The notes: generated by a model not told the origin, from the sequence alone. A stretch of DNA of 25,011 bases from Candidatus Thorarchaeota archaeon (GCA_016841005.1 JAEORG010000146.1:1-25011), one strand, 5' to 3'; numbered from the stretch's first letter, positions 8,350-16,512 are shown. Program-made: numbers and translations.

Positions 8350-9660
8350 GTGATACTTGAGGATTATATTGGAATTCTAGAACAAAAGGGAAAACTCACT
8401 ACAGTGAAGAAAGAAATCTCAACCAAGTATGAGATTGCTGGATTTCTGAAGACTGTTGAACCAAAACCTGTGCTGTTTGAAAATGTGAAAGAATCTGAAT
8501 TTCGAGTAGCTGGAAATCTATTCTGCACCAAGGGACAGGTTGCGGATTATTTTGAGATTATGCCTGAAGAAATCATTCCCACTCTTGCAAATGCCATAGA
8601 AAATCGGAGTCCTCCCAAGGAGATTAAAGACGCACCTTGTCAAGAGGTTGTTGAGGACTCGGTTGATCTTAACAAAATACCAATCCTACTCCACAACAAG
8701 GTTGATGGAGGACCATACATCTCATCAGGTGTTGTAGTTGCAGCGGACCCAGACTTCGGTCAGAATCTAGACTTTCATCGTGCTATGCAGATTGAGAAAG
8801 ACAAGATGGTTGCAAGAGTAGTCAAAGGTAGAGATTTTGCAAAATTCCTCGAAAAGAATGGTGAGGTTGATGTAGCATTTTGTATTGGTAATACTCCAGA
8901 AGTTCTTATTGCAGCAGCAACTTCCGTGGAAACTGGAATTAACGAACTAGAAATTGCGAATGCACTAAAGCCAATCAGAGTGACAAAAGCCAAGACAGTT
9001 GACTTAATGATTCCAGCAGATTCCGAATTTGTTTTAGAAGGTCGCATCTTCTTGGAAGAACGACATGCAGAAGGACCATTCATTGACCTTACTGAAACGG
9101 TTGATGTGATTCGACAAGAACCGATTTTCGAGGTCAAAAAGATTACTCATAGAAAAAGCGCAATTTGGCAAGGTCTGCTTCCAGGTCGTTCGGAGCATAA
9201 GGTATTGATGGGTATGCCCCGAGAACCTACCATATTCCGAAAGATCAAGGAGAGAGGAATTGACGTCCTTGATGTGAACATCACTCCTGGTGGAGCAAGC
9301 TGGCTACATGTTGCAGTCAAAGTTAGAAAGCGGAATGAGGACGATGGTTTGAAAGCTCTAGAAGCTGCTTTTGAAGGCCATAAGAGTGCAAAACATGTGT
9401 GGGTATATGATGAAGATATCGACATCTACAATGATGAAGAGAGAGAATGGGCATTTGCCACACGCTTTCAAGCTGATGAAGACATGTTAATCAAAGACAA
9501 GGAACCAGGAAGCAGTTTAGATCCAAGTGCTGAACCAGGTACAAAAATGACTACTAAGGTAGGTTTTGATTGTACGAAGGTATTGGACGCTGATACAAAG
9601 GGTAAGAGTTTTGATAAAGCTGAGTTTCCAGAAGTTGATCTAAGCAAGTTCATGGGGTGA
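8350..9660 (+). CDS. UbiD-family decarboxylase, probable anhydromevalonate phosphate decarboxylase
   Basis: 436 residues, full length for UbiD. The family uses prenylated FMN to decarboxylate unsaturated acids; the EGPF motif in ERHAEGPFIDLT belongs to the active-site region. In the archaeal mevalonate pathway the UbiD-type member converts trans-anhydromevalonate 5-phosphate to isopentenyl phosphate, later phosphorylated by isopentenyl phosphate kinase. Position between mevalonate kinase and the aconitase-X subunits makes this the best call; by sequence alone only 'UbiD family' is safe. It starts with GTG behind a strong Shine-Dalgarno 14 bases after mvk. Its TGA overlaps the GTG start of the next gene by four bases. 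The prenyl-FMN synthase (UbiX) and isopentenyl phosphate kinase are not in the window. Confidence 0.88.
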   Translation: MILEDYIGILEQKGKLTTVKKEISTKYEIAGFLKTVEPKPVLFENVKESEFRVAGNLFCTKGQVADYFEIMPEEIIPTLANAIENRSPPKEIKDAPCQEVVEDSVDLNKIPILLHNKVDGGPYISSGVVVAADPDFGQNLDFHRAMQIEKDKMVARVVKGRDFAKFLEKNGEVDVAFCIGNTPEVLIAAATSVETGINELEIANALKPIRVTKAKTVDLMIPADSEFVLEGRIFLEERHAEGPFIDLTETVDVIRQEPIFEVKKITHRKSAIWQGLLPGRSEHKVLMGMPREPTIFRKIKERGIDVLDVNITPGGASWLHVAVKVRKRNEDDGLKALEAAFEGHKSAKHVWVYDEDIDIYNDEEREWAFATRFQADEDMLIKDKEPGSSLDPSAEPGTKMTTKVGFDCTKVLDADTKGKSFDKAEFPEVDLSKFMG

Positions 9661-10853
9661 GTAAAGTGGGACTTCATCTTACAGCAGAAGAAAAAGAGAT
9701 GCTTGAAGGTAAACATGGAAAAGCTACGAAAAAAGCCATGGAAATTATCACTACTTTAGGCGAGATTTATGGAGCAGAACGCTTGATTCCGATTTCTAGT
9801 GTGCAAATAGCAGGTGTTTCTTATCACAATCTTGGTGAGGCTGGACTTGAATATCTCTCAGAAATGGCTGTCGATGGCAAAGTTCGAGTGTTGACCACGT
9901 TGAACCCTGCAGGAATGGACCTAGAAGAGTGGAAAAAGCACGGAATTAGTGAAGATTTTGCTTTAAATCAACAGAGAGTTGTAGATGCATTTGCAAAAAT
10001 GGGTGTAGTGACTACTTGCACCTGTACCCCGTATCTGATAGGGAATCTACCACACTTTGGTGAACATATTGCGTGGGCCGAGTCTTCAGCAGTCTGTTTC
10101 TCAAACTCTGTGATTGGAGCCCTTACAAACCGAGAAGGTGGGCCGAGTGCCCTTGCCTCTGCACTCACTGGACGAACAGCAGAATACGGTTTTCATCTTC
10201 AAGAGAATAGACAGGCACAGGTCAAGTATGAAATTCGTGCTGAATTGAAGAATACGGATGATTTTGGTCTCTTGGGCCAAGTCATAGGAGAACGTACTAG
10301 AAAAGCAGTCCCATACATAACTGGAATACATCATGCATCCTCTGAGGAATTGAAATCATTTTGTGCGTCTGTCGCAACCTATGGTGGCGTTGCGTTGTTT
10401 CATATGGAAAATATCACACCTAACAGAACTGCAATTCCAGACAAGATTGAGATAGTGACTCAAGAGGACTTGGACCAGGCAAGAAAGGCCCTTGATGATG
10501 AGGATGCTGAAATTGATTTCATCAGTATTGGATGTCCACATGCAAGTATTGACGAGATTGCTAGGATTGCAGACCTCTTGGATGGAAAACAGGTCACGGA
10601 AGGTAAGACTGTCTGGATTACTACAGCAAAACCCACTAAGGAACTTGCTAAGATGATGGGTTATTATGACACAATCGAGAAAGCAGGCGCTTATTTGGTC
10701 AGTGATGCATGTTGCGCAGTCGCACCTCTGAAGGGGCGCTTCAAGGGACTTATGACAGATTCTGCAAAGGCTTGTTTCTATGCTAGAGGCAAGAATGAAT
10801 TTCGAACAGAGATTCGGACTATTCGGCAGTGTATAGAGGAGGCTGTGTCATGA
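9657..10853 (+). CDS. Aconitase X large subunit, phosphomevalonate dehydratase large subunit
   Basis: 398 residues. Aconitase-X catalytic subunit: cysteines expected to carry the iron-sulfur cluster lie in TTCTCTPYLIG (about residue 120), SIGCPH, and SDACCAV near the C-terminus. The substrate-binding NREGGPSALA segment is intact. With the small subunit it removes water from mevalonate 5-phosphate to give trans-anhydromevalonate 5-phosphate. Close relatives in other organisms act on hydroxyproline-derived or other hydroxy acids, so context (mvk and the UbiD decarboxylase directly upstream) is the main basis for the substrate. GTG start overlapping the previous stop (GTGA) and an ATGA overlap with the small-subunit gene show tight translational coupling. 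Confidence 0.9.
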   Translation: MSKVGLHLTAEEKEMLEGKHGKATKKAMEIITTLGEIYGAERLIPISSVQIAGVSYHNLGEAGLEYLSEMAVDGKVRVLTTLNPAGMDLEEWKKHGISEDFALNQQRVVDAFAKMGVVTTCTCTPYLIGNLPHFGEHIAWAESSAVCFSNSVIGALTNREGGPSALASALTGRTAEYGFHLQENRQAQVKYEIRAELKNTDDFGLLGQVIGERTRKAVPYITGIHHASSEELKSFCASVATYGGVALFHMENITPNRTAIPDKIEIVTQEDLDQARKALDDEDAEIDFISIGCPHASIDEIARIADLLDGKQVTEGKTVWITTAKPTKELAKMMGYYDTIEKAGAYLVSDACCAVAPLKGRFKGLMTDSAKACFYARGKNEFRTEIRTIRQCIEEAVS

Positions 10854-11233
10854 AAGGACGAAAAATCTTTGGCGGAAAAATTCAAGGAGAAGTCTTGTTC
10901 ACAAACGATGACATCTCATTTTATGGAGGGTGTGATCCAGAAACTGGCGTCATTGTGGAAAAAGGGCATGAATTGGAAGGGCAATCGGTTTCAGGGAAGA
11001 TATTGGTGTTCCCCACTGGGAAAGGATCAACTGTTGGCTCATATGTACTCTATGCATTGAGTAAAGCTGGAAAAGCACCTTTGGCAATTGTCAATAAAAC
11101 TACAGATCCAATAGTCGCTGTAGGATGTATCATATCGGAAATACCTGCAGTAGATCAAATTGACATTGAGAAACTAAAGACAGGACAAAAAGTGGATATT
11201 GACGCCGAAAACGGCGTCATTTCAATCATTTAG
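10850..11233 (+). CDS. Aconitase X small subunit, phosphomevalonate dehydratase small subunit
   Basis: 127 residues, the swivelling-domain subunit that closes over the large subunit. Family motifs are GGCDPETGVI near residue 30 and FPTGKGSTVGSYVLY near residue 55, which contributes the substrate phosphate/carboxylate site. ATG 10850 was chosen rather than an upstream in-frame codon at 10829: it forms an ATGA overlap with the large-subunit stop, has AGAGGAGG about 7 bases upstream, and gives the usual N-terminus. Last gene of the isoprenoid operon; the convergent rps2 stop is 11 bases away. Confidence 0.9.
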   Translation: MKGRKIFGGKIQGEVLFTNDDISFYGGCDPETGVIVEKGHELEGQSVSGKILVFPTGKGSTVGSYVLYALSKAGKAPLAIVNKTTDPIVAVGCIISEIPAVDQIDIEKLKTGQKVDIDAENGVISII

Positions 11234-11244
11234 TAACAGAATTA

Positions 11245-11883
11245 CTAGAATCTCTGCAATTGTGGCTCAAAATCTTCAGGAGTGAAAGCGGCTTCTCCTT
11301 CTGGAGAGATATCACCTTTTTCCCTTAGAACTTGCCTTGCCAGCAGGAAATAAATCAGAGCAAGAGCTTTTCGGCCACGATTGTTGGAAGGAATTACCAG
11401 ATCAACATTTGTGGTCACGTTGTCAGTGTCGCAGAGTCCAATTACTGGAACACCGATTCTTGCAGCTTCGGACAATGCTTGCTGGTCAGTACGTGGGTCA
11501 GTGAGAATGACGAGCTCTGGTTCAACGTATACTCTTGGACCTGCGATACTTGGATTGGTGAGTGTACCTGGAACGAACCTATCAGTAAATGCATGTACTC
11601 CAACGTAGTGTGCAAATGCCTGAACGGGACGTTTACCATAGACACGACCTGATACAATGACAATCTTCTCAGGGTCAATCCTTGAGATGAACTTTGCAGC
11701 AACTCTGATTCGTTCGTCTGTCTTTCTTACATCCAATACGTAGAGGCCAATAGGTCTCTGCCTATACACAAATGGCTCCATATCTTGGGTCTTTACCTGT
11801 GTTCCGATGTGACAACCTGCAGCCAAATACCGATCCATCGCGATGAGTAGGTCTGCCTCTGAAATCTCGCCTTCACCAATCAT
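11245..11883 (-). CDS. rps2: Small-subunit ribosomal protein uS2
   Basis: 212 residues, archaeal-type uS2 of the 30S head/body junction. Diagnostic stretches: [28 protein letters not shown], and [16 protein letters not shown] followed by [12 protein letters not shown]. The start overlaps the Rpo10 stop by four bases (ATGA), so it is the last gene of the rpo3-rps2 unit. A tail of about 20 acidic and polar residues follows the globular domain. Confidence 0.97.
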   Translation of the reverse strand: MIGEGEISEADLLIAMDRYLAAGCHIGTQVKTQDMEPFVYRQRPIGLYVLDVRKTDERIRVAAKFISRIDPEKIVIVSGRVYGKRPVQAFAHYVGVHAFTDRFVPGTLTNPSIAGPRVYVEPELVILTDPRTDQQALSEAARIGVPVIGLCDTDNVTTNVDLVIPSNNRGRKALALIYFLLARQVLREKGDISPEGEAAFTPEDFEPQLQRF

Positions 11884-12098
11884 TGCTTAGCCTCCACACC
11901 ATCGGATGATGAGAATGCCATGAAATTATCAATAATGTCAATGTGTGATAATAACATCCTACGACAGCAGTATCTGTTGAATCCTAGGCGATCCAGTACG
12001 ACAGCAGGGTCATCACCCTGACGTACTTCTCGCTTAAACTGCTCATATTTGTCTGCAATTACTTTTCCACAAGTGAAACAACGTACGGGTACTATCAT
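11880..12098 (-). CDS. rpo10: RNA polymerase subunit Rpo10 (RpoN)
   Basis: 72 residues. Begins [12 protein letters not shown] and carries the CxxC...CC zinc motif (C7, C10, and the CC pair in NRYCCRR), the hallmark of Rpo10/RPB10, which with Rpo3, Rpo11 and Rpo12 forms the assembly platform of the enzyme. ATG 12098 was chosen by family length; an upstream frame to 12233 would add unrelated residues overlapping rps9. It lies 10 bases after rps9 and overlaps rps2 by four. Confidence 0.96.
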   Translation of the reverse strand: MIVPVRCFTCGKVIADKYEQFKREVRQGDDPAVVLDRLGFNRYCCRRMLLSHIDIIDNFMAFSSSDGVEAKQ

Positions 12099-12108
12099 TC
12101 TTTCTCGC

Positions 12109-12507
12109 CTACCTGTATGATTTCTGATACCTTGAACGTGCAGAAGGACCACCAAATTTCTTGGGCTCTGTTCGTCGAGGATCTCCGACCAGCATGGTCC
12201 TGTCATGTTCCAGCATTCGGGATCTTGCCTCAAAGTCTTGGCTCATTCGAACAAGACCTGTGGCAATCGCCATTCTGACTGCATCCGCTTGACTCATGAA
12301 ACCGCCTCCCCGGACTCTGACCTTGATGTCATATCGTTTCCAGCCCTTGCCAAAGATGATGAGTGGTTCCATAATTCTCATGCGAGCTAGCTCAGGTTGC
12401 ATTATCTCTAGAGGTTGACCATTGATTCTGATTCTACCAGAACCATCCTTGACGGTCGCCTTTGCAAGAGATGTCTTGCGCTTACCAGTTGAAACAACAA
12501 CACGCAT
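12109..12507 (-). CDS. rps9: Small-subunit ribosomal protein uS9
   Basis: 132 residues. Starts [25 protein letters not shown], typical for uS9, has the [16 protein letters not shown] core, and ends in the basic tail [11 protein letters not shown] that reaches the P-site tRNA. Archaeal length. It follows rpl13 after one base. Confidence 0.97.
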   Translation of the reverse strand: MRVVVSTGKRKTSLAKATVKDGSGRIRINGQPLEIMQPELARMRIMEPLIIFGKGWKRYDIKVRVRGGGFMSQADAVRMAIATGLVRMSQDFEARSRMLEHDRTMLVGDPRRTEPKKFGGPSARSRYQKSYR

Positions 12508-12508
12508 C

Positions 12509-12961
12509 TTATGCTACCTCCGTACCTCTCCACCCTAGTTCATGACTAAGGTCACCTACTGTGATGTATCTCTTTGTCAGACTATGGTATCGTGAGTCTT
12601 CCAGCACTATCTTCTCCTTGTCTACATATTCCTGTGGAATACCAATATGAACTTGAATTCGCTTTAACGCCTCCCGACCTCGTGGTTTGGGATAGGGTAG
12701 CATTCCACGGATTATCTTGCGAACTAACTTATCTGGACGTCGTTGATGAAATGGTCCTTTCCTCGGATTGTACGAAGTTCTAATCTTGAACTTCTCTTTC
12801 CACGCATCAATGACTGTACGACGCTTTCCGGTGATGATTGCCTTCTCTATATTTACAATGACAACTTGATCACCCAAAAGGGCTGCTTTTGCAACCTTCG
12901 CTGCTAGGCGGCCTACGACCATATGTTCTGCGTCGAATATCTTTATTGTCTGCTCACTCAT
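12509..12961 (-). CDS. rpl13: Large-subunit ribosomal protein uL13
   Basis: 150 residues. Contains DAEHMVVGRLAAKVAK, the INIEKAIITGKR-like core (VIVNIEKAIITG), and PFHQRRPDKLVRKIIRGMLP, all typical of archaeal uL13. GTG 12970 is also in frame directly after the rpl18e stop, but that GTG forms part of an AGGTGG Shine-Dalgarno five bases before ATG 12961, so ATG is preferred. Confidence 0.96.
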   Translation of the reverse strand: MSEQTIKIFDAEHMVVGRLAAKVAKAALLGDQVVIVNIEKAIITGKRRTVIDAWKEKFKIRTSYNPRKGPFHQRRPDKLVRKIIRGMLPYPKPRGREALKRIQVHIGIPQEYVDKEKIVLEDSRYHSLTKRYITVGDLSHELGWRGTEVA

Positions 12962-12970
12962 CTTGACCAC

Positions 12971-13333
12971 CTATGTAATAATCATGACTCCCTTTCCTTT
13001 CGGCTGCTTTGAAAGGAGTTCGTTTATCGTTATCAATGAGCCCCCAGCACCTACAATCACAGATCGAGCACTTGCAGATGCATTTAATGCAGCCACAGTG
13101 ACCTTATGTGGTAGGTTACCAGAGCCCAGTACTTTCCCTGGTACTACTACAATGTCACCATCACTGGTATGACGGCCTATCTTTCCAACATTGACTGTAG
13201 CACGTTTTCGAGTGGGACGAGATAGGAGTTCAGCTACTCTCTTCCATACTCCCACACGATGCTTCGTAGAAGTCTTCTTCAGCGCATTAATCAGTGCGCG
13301 TGTATTCGGATCTGTTGCTCCAGATTGTACCAT
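12971..13333 (-). CDS. rpl18e: Large-subunit ribosomal protein eL18
   Basis: 120 residues, archaeal eL18. Shows TDPNTRALINALKKTS near the N-terminus, then VVVPGKVLGSGNLPHKVTV and the SARSVIVGAGGS segment. Follows rpo3 by 11 bases in the same unit and ends immediately before rpl13. Confidence 0.96.
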   Translation of the reverse strand: MVQSGATDPNTRALINALKKTSTKHRVGVWKRVAELLSRPTRKRATVNVGKIGRHTSDGDIVVVPGKVLGSGNLPHKVTVAALNASASARSVIVGAGGSLITINELLSKQPKGKGVMIIT

Positions 13334-13344
13334 TTTTGGCTCCC

Positions 13345-14145
13345 TCAGATTGAGTTTGCGAAGTCAAGGGCCACCTGAACTCGCTCCTTGAGAAGTTCAG
13401 CAGATTTTACTACAATCTCCTCGGGAGGGAGAGCACCTGTAGACTCCACCTTGAAGAGAAAACTGTCAGACTTGGAATCTATAGTAATGGCTCCAGGTTC
13501 ACACTCATCGACACATGCTTCACACAGAGTGCAATCAAGCGTATTCTGTGTTGCAATCTTGTCGCCATCGAGCCTCAGAATCTTTCTTGGACAGACCTCT
13601 ACGCAGTCACCACATTGTGTACACTTTGATTTGTCAACTGTAACTAGTGGTACATACTTGTATGCAACGGTGGCTACTGCCTGAAACTTGGCATTTTCCA
13701 CACCACGACCTAATTTTGCATAGGCTTCGATAATCACTCGCTGGTTTGGTGCAAGCTTCACAAGAGGAATGTCACCTGAGGCAGGTACTACCTTTGGGTC
13801 CTGAGATGTAAGATCACGTGAGTAGACCATTGTTTCTTCATCACCCGCTTCTTTCTCAAGAGTCAATGTGCATTGACATAGACTACATCCTTTCCCTTCG
13901 CAGTCACACTCATCAGGCATATTATAGTCCTCTAGGACTGTGGTGAGAGGAATCAGGCCCAAACGATGAGCTAACATCTCATCATACATGACACTGGTGT
14001 TCTCGAGGATTAAGACTTCGTCTATTGCCATAGCGGGTAATCTTGTCAACATTGTTCTGCGAAGTGCATTAGCGAATGCTACATCTACACCTTCAAGCAA
14101 GAACTGAATATTCTGCTCATCTTTTTTGAGAATAGTAATCTCCAT
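13345..14145 (-). CDS. rpo3: RNA polymerase subunit Rpo3 (RpoD) with two ferredoxin-type iron-sulfur sites
   Basis: 266 residues. Dimerisation domain ALRRTMLTRLPAMAIDEVLI as in alpha/RPB3, an inserted DECDCEGKGCSLCQC cysteine region typical of archaeal Rpo3, and a ferredoxin-like domain with two intact four-cysteine motifs (CTQCGDCVEVCP and CTLCEACVDECEP). All eight cysteines are present, so this is the two-[4Fe-4S] class, not the cluster-free one. ATG 14145 was taken (MEITIL, the usual N-terminus) rather than ATG 14184, which adds 13 residues. First gene of the unit rpo3-rpl18e-rpl13-rps9-rpo10-rps2; the rps13-rps4-rps11 genes often found upstream are absent here. Confidence 0.96.
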   Translation of the reverse strand: MEITILKKDEQNIQFLLEGVDVAFANALRRTMLTRLPAMAIDEVLILENTSVMYDEMLAHRLGLIPLTTVLEDYNMPDECDCEGKGCSLCQCTLTLEKEAGDEETMVYSRDLTSQDPKVVPASGDIPLVKLAPNQRVIIEAYAKLGRGVENAKFQAVATVAYKYVPLVTVDKSKCTQCGDCVEVCPRKILRLDGDKIATQNTLDCTLCEACVDECEPGAITIDSKSDSFLFKVESTGALPPEEIVVKSAELLKERVQVALDFANSI

Positions 14146-14272
14146 GTTAACATCCGACCCTAGATAGTCACACTCAAAAGACACTGTTCTCGGACGGACT
14201 CGCTACGAGGTATATTGCGTTACCAGATAGCTCGATCGCCCATGTCCTGAGTACCTGTTGCACATTTTTGTA

Positions 14273-14281
14273 CGTTTAAAA
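14273..14281 (-). promoter_or_regulatory. TATA box of the rpo3-rps2 operon
   Basis: Minus strand TTTTAAACG. A start near 14248 gives a leader of about 100 bases before ATG 14145. I see no clear structure in that leader. Confidence 0.45.
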
Positions 14282-14300
14282 GAGTTCGGGTCTGTCCCGA
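14275..14300 (-). terminator. Hairpin and T-run after the small GTPase gene
   Basis: On the minus strand TCGGG and CCCGA (14286-14300) form a 5-base stem with loop ACAGA, followed by ACTCTTTT. It lies 10 bases after the GTPase stop; its T-run merges with the rpo3 TATA box, so one unit ends where the next begins. Confidence 0.5.
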
Positions 14301-14309
14301 GTTGTCGGT

Positions 14310-14807
14310 TTATGCCGCTATCTGAATCATGTCTTTGAGGCCAGAAACTATCATTTTGTACCCATTCAATCTTTGCTTGGGATCAATTGCGACCATTCCA
14401 TATGTAGGAATTCCAAGAAGATCTTGAACAGATTCCGGCTTCATAGAACCCGGGATATCCTGTTTATTAGCAACAGCGATTATTTGAGAACTGTTGAGAT
14501 GGTCCTTGTATTTGTAGAGCAGTTGTCTAGTCTTGAGAACCGCCTTTGGGGTACTCTCAGTCACTACCACAACAAGTCTACTTCCTCTAAGTAGGTCAGG
14601 CCACATGAATTCAAAATGAGTCTGTCCACCCATCTCCACCAGAGAAACCTTTGTTGTATCGTCAAGTGTAATGGTGCCACAATCCATGCCAGGAGTTGGT
14701 TTGTAGTTTGCTTCCAATTTTGCGGTCTTGTCAGTCAGTAATTTAATCAGCGTCGACTTTCCTGCATATCCTGAGCCCATGAGAGCAACCTTGACGTACC
14801 TAGTCAT
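14310..14807 (-). CDS. Small GTPase, Arf/Ras type
   Basis: 165 residues. Motifs: P-loop GSGYAGKST (11-19), switch I Thr near PTPG, G3 VEMGGQTHF, and G4 NKQD. The GGQ of G3 and NKQD are as in Arf, SRP-receptor-beta and similar GTPases, but the usual Asp of DxGGQ is Glu here. No Cys-prenylation tail or N-terminal amphipathic helix is seen, so membrane attachment is not obvious. Single-domain GTPases of this type are abundant in Asgard archaea and rarer elsewhere in archaea. Monocistronic: TATA-like TTAAAAA near 14855, AGGAG upstream of the ATG, and a hairpin after the stop. Function unknown; it may act in a membrane- or polarity-related switch. Confidence 0.9.
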   Translation of the reverse strand: MTRYVKVALMGSGYAGKSTLIKLLTDKTAKLEANYKPTPGMDCGTITLDDTTKVSLVEMGGQTHFEFMWPDLLRGSRLVVVVTESTPKAVLKTRQLLYKYKDHLNSSQIIAVANKQDIPGSMKPESVQDLLGIPTYGMVAIDPKQRLNGYKMIVSGLKDMIQIAA

Positions 14808-14943
14808 TTGAACAGACTCCTATATTCCTTAAAGAATCGAAGGATTGTCGGAATTTTTAATCATGTATTTTCTGAGTAACACTGACTTGACGTTCTGACC
14901 GACCCTCAAAAACACCTACATAAGGATACTGAAAGGGGTCGAG

Positions 14944-14951
14944 TTTAATTA
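14944..14951 (+). promoter_or_regulatory. TATA box of G1P dehydrogenase
   Basis: TTTAATTA about 65-72 bases before ATG 15016. Transcription from about 14975 would give a leader of about 40 bases with GGAG nine bases before the ATG. Confidence 0.4.
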
Positions 14952-15015
14952 GAATTAAGCGCCTTATAGAAGACCTTAACAGGAATATGCAATTGAAAAC
15001 GTAGGAGCTGAGAAG

Positions 15016-16008
15016 ATGAACTCTGCGTGTTCAAGCGAGGTAATTATAGCGGAGGGTGCAATCAAACAGCTCAATTCCCTTCGTGAAGGATATAACCGAC
15101 CTCTAATTGTTAGCGACGTCATGATTTTTGATAGATATGGTCAGACCATAGAGAAGCTTCTTGATGCAGATGTTATATGGTCCATTTCTCCCGAATATAC
15201 TGAGGGGATGATTTCTAGATACCCTGGTGTTGATATCATCATTGGATTTGGTGGGGGTAAGAGTATAGATTTAGCAAAGCTATTTGCCAAAGATGGAGAT
15301 TTAGAATGGATTTCAGTTCCAACGGCAGCCTCTCATGATGGAATCTCTAGTGATGTTGCTTCTGTGATGCATAATAGTTACAGATACTCACAGAAATGTA
15401 AGCAATCAAAGATCATACTAGCAGATCTCAGTATCATTTCTACGGCTCCAAAGATTTTGACTCTCTCTGGAATTGGGGATATCATATCAAAGACCTCAAG
15501 TCTTGCAGAGTGGAGACTTGCCAACGAGCATGCAGGTGAAGATCTGGATGAATCTGTATATGAGATTGTGAACAACTCATTAGAGGCGGTTCTAGCAGAT
15601 GATAAAATGGAAACCCTTGTTCGTTCAATAATAGACACAGGAAATGCAATGACTTGTTTTGGTAACTCTAGACCATGTTCTGGTACTGAACATGCAATTT
15701 CTCATGCAATGGACCGCAGGATGCAGAGTCTTCATGGTCTTCAAGTCGCATTTGCTACACCTATCAGCTTGTATTTTCTTGAACAAGTAGGATATTCTAA
15801 GTATAATGCTAACAGGATTCACAGTTTTCTGAAAGACAAGGGGATGCCTGCCACGTTGAAAGACCTTGACATGACAGAGAGTATCCTAGTTGATGATGTC
15901 CACCATGCATTGAAGATCATGGAAAAGCGGAACCGATATTCTGTCTTGAAGCACTGTAATGCATCTGACAACGACATCAAGAGTGCTATCAAGGATATAG
16001 GATACTGA
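15016..16008 (+). CDS. egsA: sn-glycerol-1-phosphate dehydrogenase
   Basis: 330 residues. Reduces dihydroxyacetone phosphate to sn-glycerol-1-phosphate, the backbone of archaeal ether lipids. Motifs: NAD(P)-binding FGGGKSIDLAK (about 78-88), VPTAASHDGISS (101-112), SGIGDIISK with a metal-ligand Asp, and metal-ligand histidines in GTEHAISHAMD and SLHGLQVA. All expected zinc ligands are present, so it should be active. Length is a little short of other archaeal enzymes but complete. Monocistronic, with a GGAG ribosome site. Its presence matters if this is an Asgard genome, because some Asgard lineages have been reported to lack it. Confidence 0.95.
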   Translation: MNSACSSEVIIAEGAIKQLNSLREGYNRPLIVSDVMIFDRYGQTIEKLLDADVIWSISPEYTEGMISRYPGVDIIIGFGGGKSIDLAKLFAKDGDLEWISVPTAASHDGISSDVASVMHNSYRYSQKCKQSKIILADLSIISTAPKILTLSGIGDIISKTSSLAEWRLANEHAGEDLDESVYEIVNNSLEAVLADDKMETLVRSIIDTGNAMTCFGNSRPCSGTEHAISHAMDRRMQSLHGLQVAFATPISLYFLEQVGYSKYNANRIHSFLKDKGMPATLKDLDMTESILVDDVHHALKIMEKRNRYSVLKHCNASDNDIKSAIKDIGY

Positions 16009-16040
16009 TTTGAACCTCAATTATTGTGCTGGTTCGACAG

Positions 16041-16048
16041 TTTTAAAA
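16041..16048 (+). promoter_or_regulatory. TATA box of the rpl7ae operon
   Basis: TTTTAAAA 80-87 bases before ATG 16128. A start near 16068 gives a leader of about 60 bases that would contain the whole kink-turn described next. Confidence 0.5.
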
Positions 16049-16095
16049 GAAGACAAAACCGCGTGCCGAGAGAGCAGCCAATCAGGTTGCATTGT

Positions 16096-16120
16096 TACCA
16101 ATGAAGTAAGAACTGAGGTA
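16096..16120 (+). promoter_or_regulatory. Kink-turn in the rpl7ae leader that includes the Shine-Dalgarno
   Basis: Elements in order: stem TACC (16096-16099), three-base bulge AAT (16100-16102), GA (16103-16104), stem AGT (16105-16107), loop AAGA, stem ACT (16112-16114), GA (16115-16116), stem GGTA (16117-16120). This is a textbook kink-turn: C-stem, three-nucleotide bulge ending in U, tandem G-A pairs, NC-stem. It also reads as a box C-like TGA and box D CTGA. The GAGGT ribosome site (16115-16119), eight bases before ATG 16128, lies inside it. L7Ae is the kink-turn protein, so binding would hide the ribosome site and shut off its own synthesis. Confidence 0.65.
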
Positions 16121-16127
16121 GACACAC

Positions 16128-16499
16128 ATGCCTAAACCTAGTTTTGTCGATTGGGAAGCCACTGAAGAGCTTCAGAAAAAGGCCTTAGAGGCCATTGAGA
16201 TTGCCAAAGATAGCGGCAGAATCAAGAAAGGAATCAATGAGGCAACAAAGAGCATCGAGCGCGGCATTGCAAAACTTGTAGTCGTCGCGGAGGATGTTGA
16301 GCCTCCTGAAATCACAATGTACCTACCAGGTCTCTGTGATGACAAGAAGGCACCTTACATCTTTGTGCCAAGTAAGAAAGATCTAGGTAATGCAGCTGGA
16401 ATCGAGCGTCCTACAGCAGCAATTGCCATCGTTGTTGATGGAAAAGCCAAGGAACTAGTCGCAGATATTGTAGACAAGATTGCAGGGCTTAGAAAATAG
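16128..16499 (+). CDS. rpl7ae: Large-subunit ribosomal protein eL8 (L7Ae), kink-turn-binding protein
   Basis: 123 residues. Contains GRIKKGINEATKSIERGIAKLVVVAEDVEP, the RNA-binding helix and loop of L7Ae, and the VPSKKDLGNAAGI segment. Acts in the 50S subunit and as the shared core protein of box C/D and H/ACA guide particles and RNase P in archaea. First gene of rpl7ae-rps28e-rpl24e. Likely self-regulated through the leader kink-turn. Confidence 0.97.
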   Translation: MPKPSFVDWEATEELQKKALEAIEIAKDSGRIKKGINEATKSIERGIAKLVVVAEDVEPPEITMYLPGLCDDKKAPYIFVPSKKDLGNAAGIERPTAAIAIVVDGKAKELVADIVDKIAGLRK

Positions 16500-16512
16500 G
16501 TGATGGACTCTA

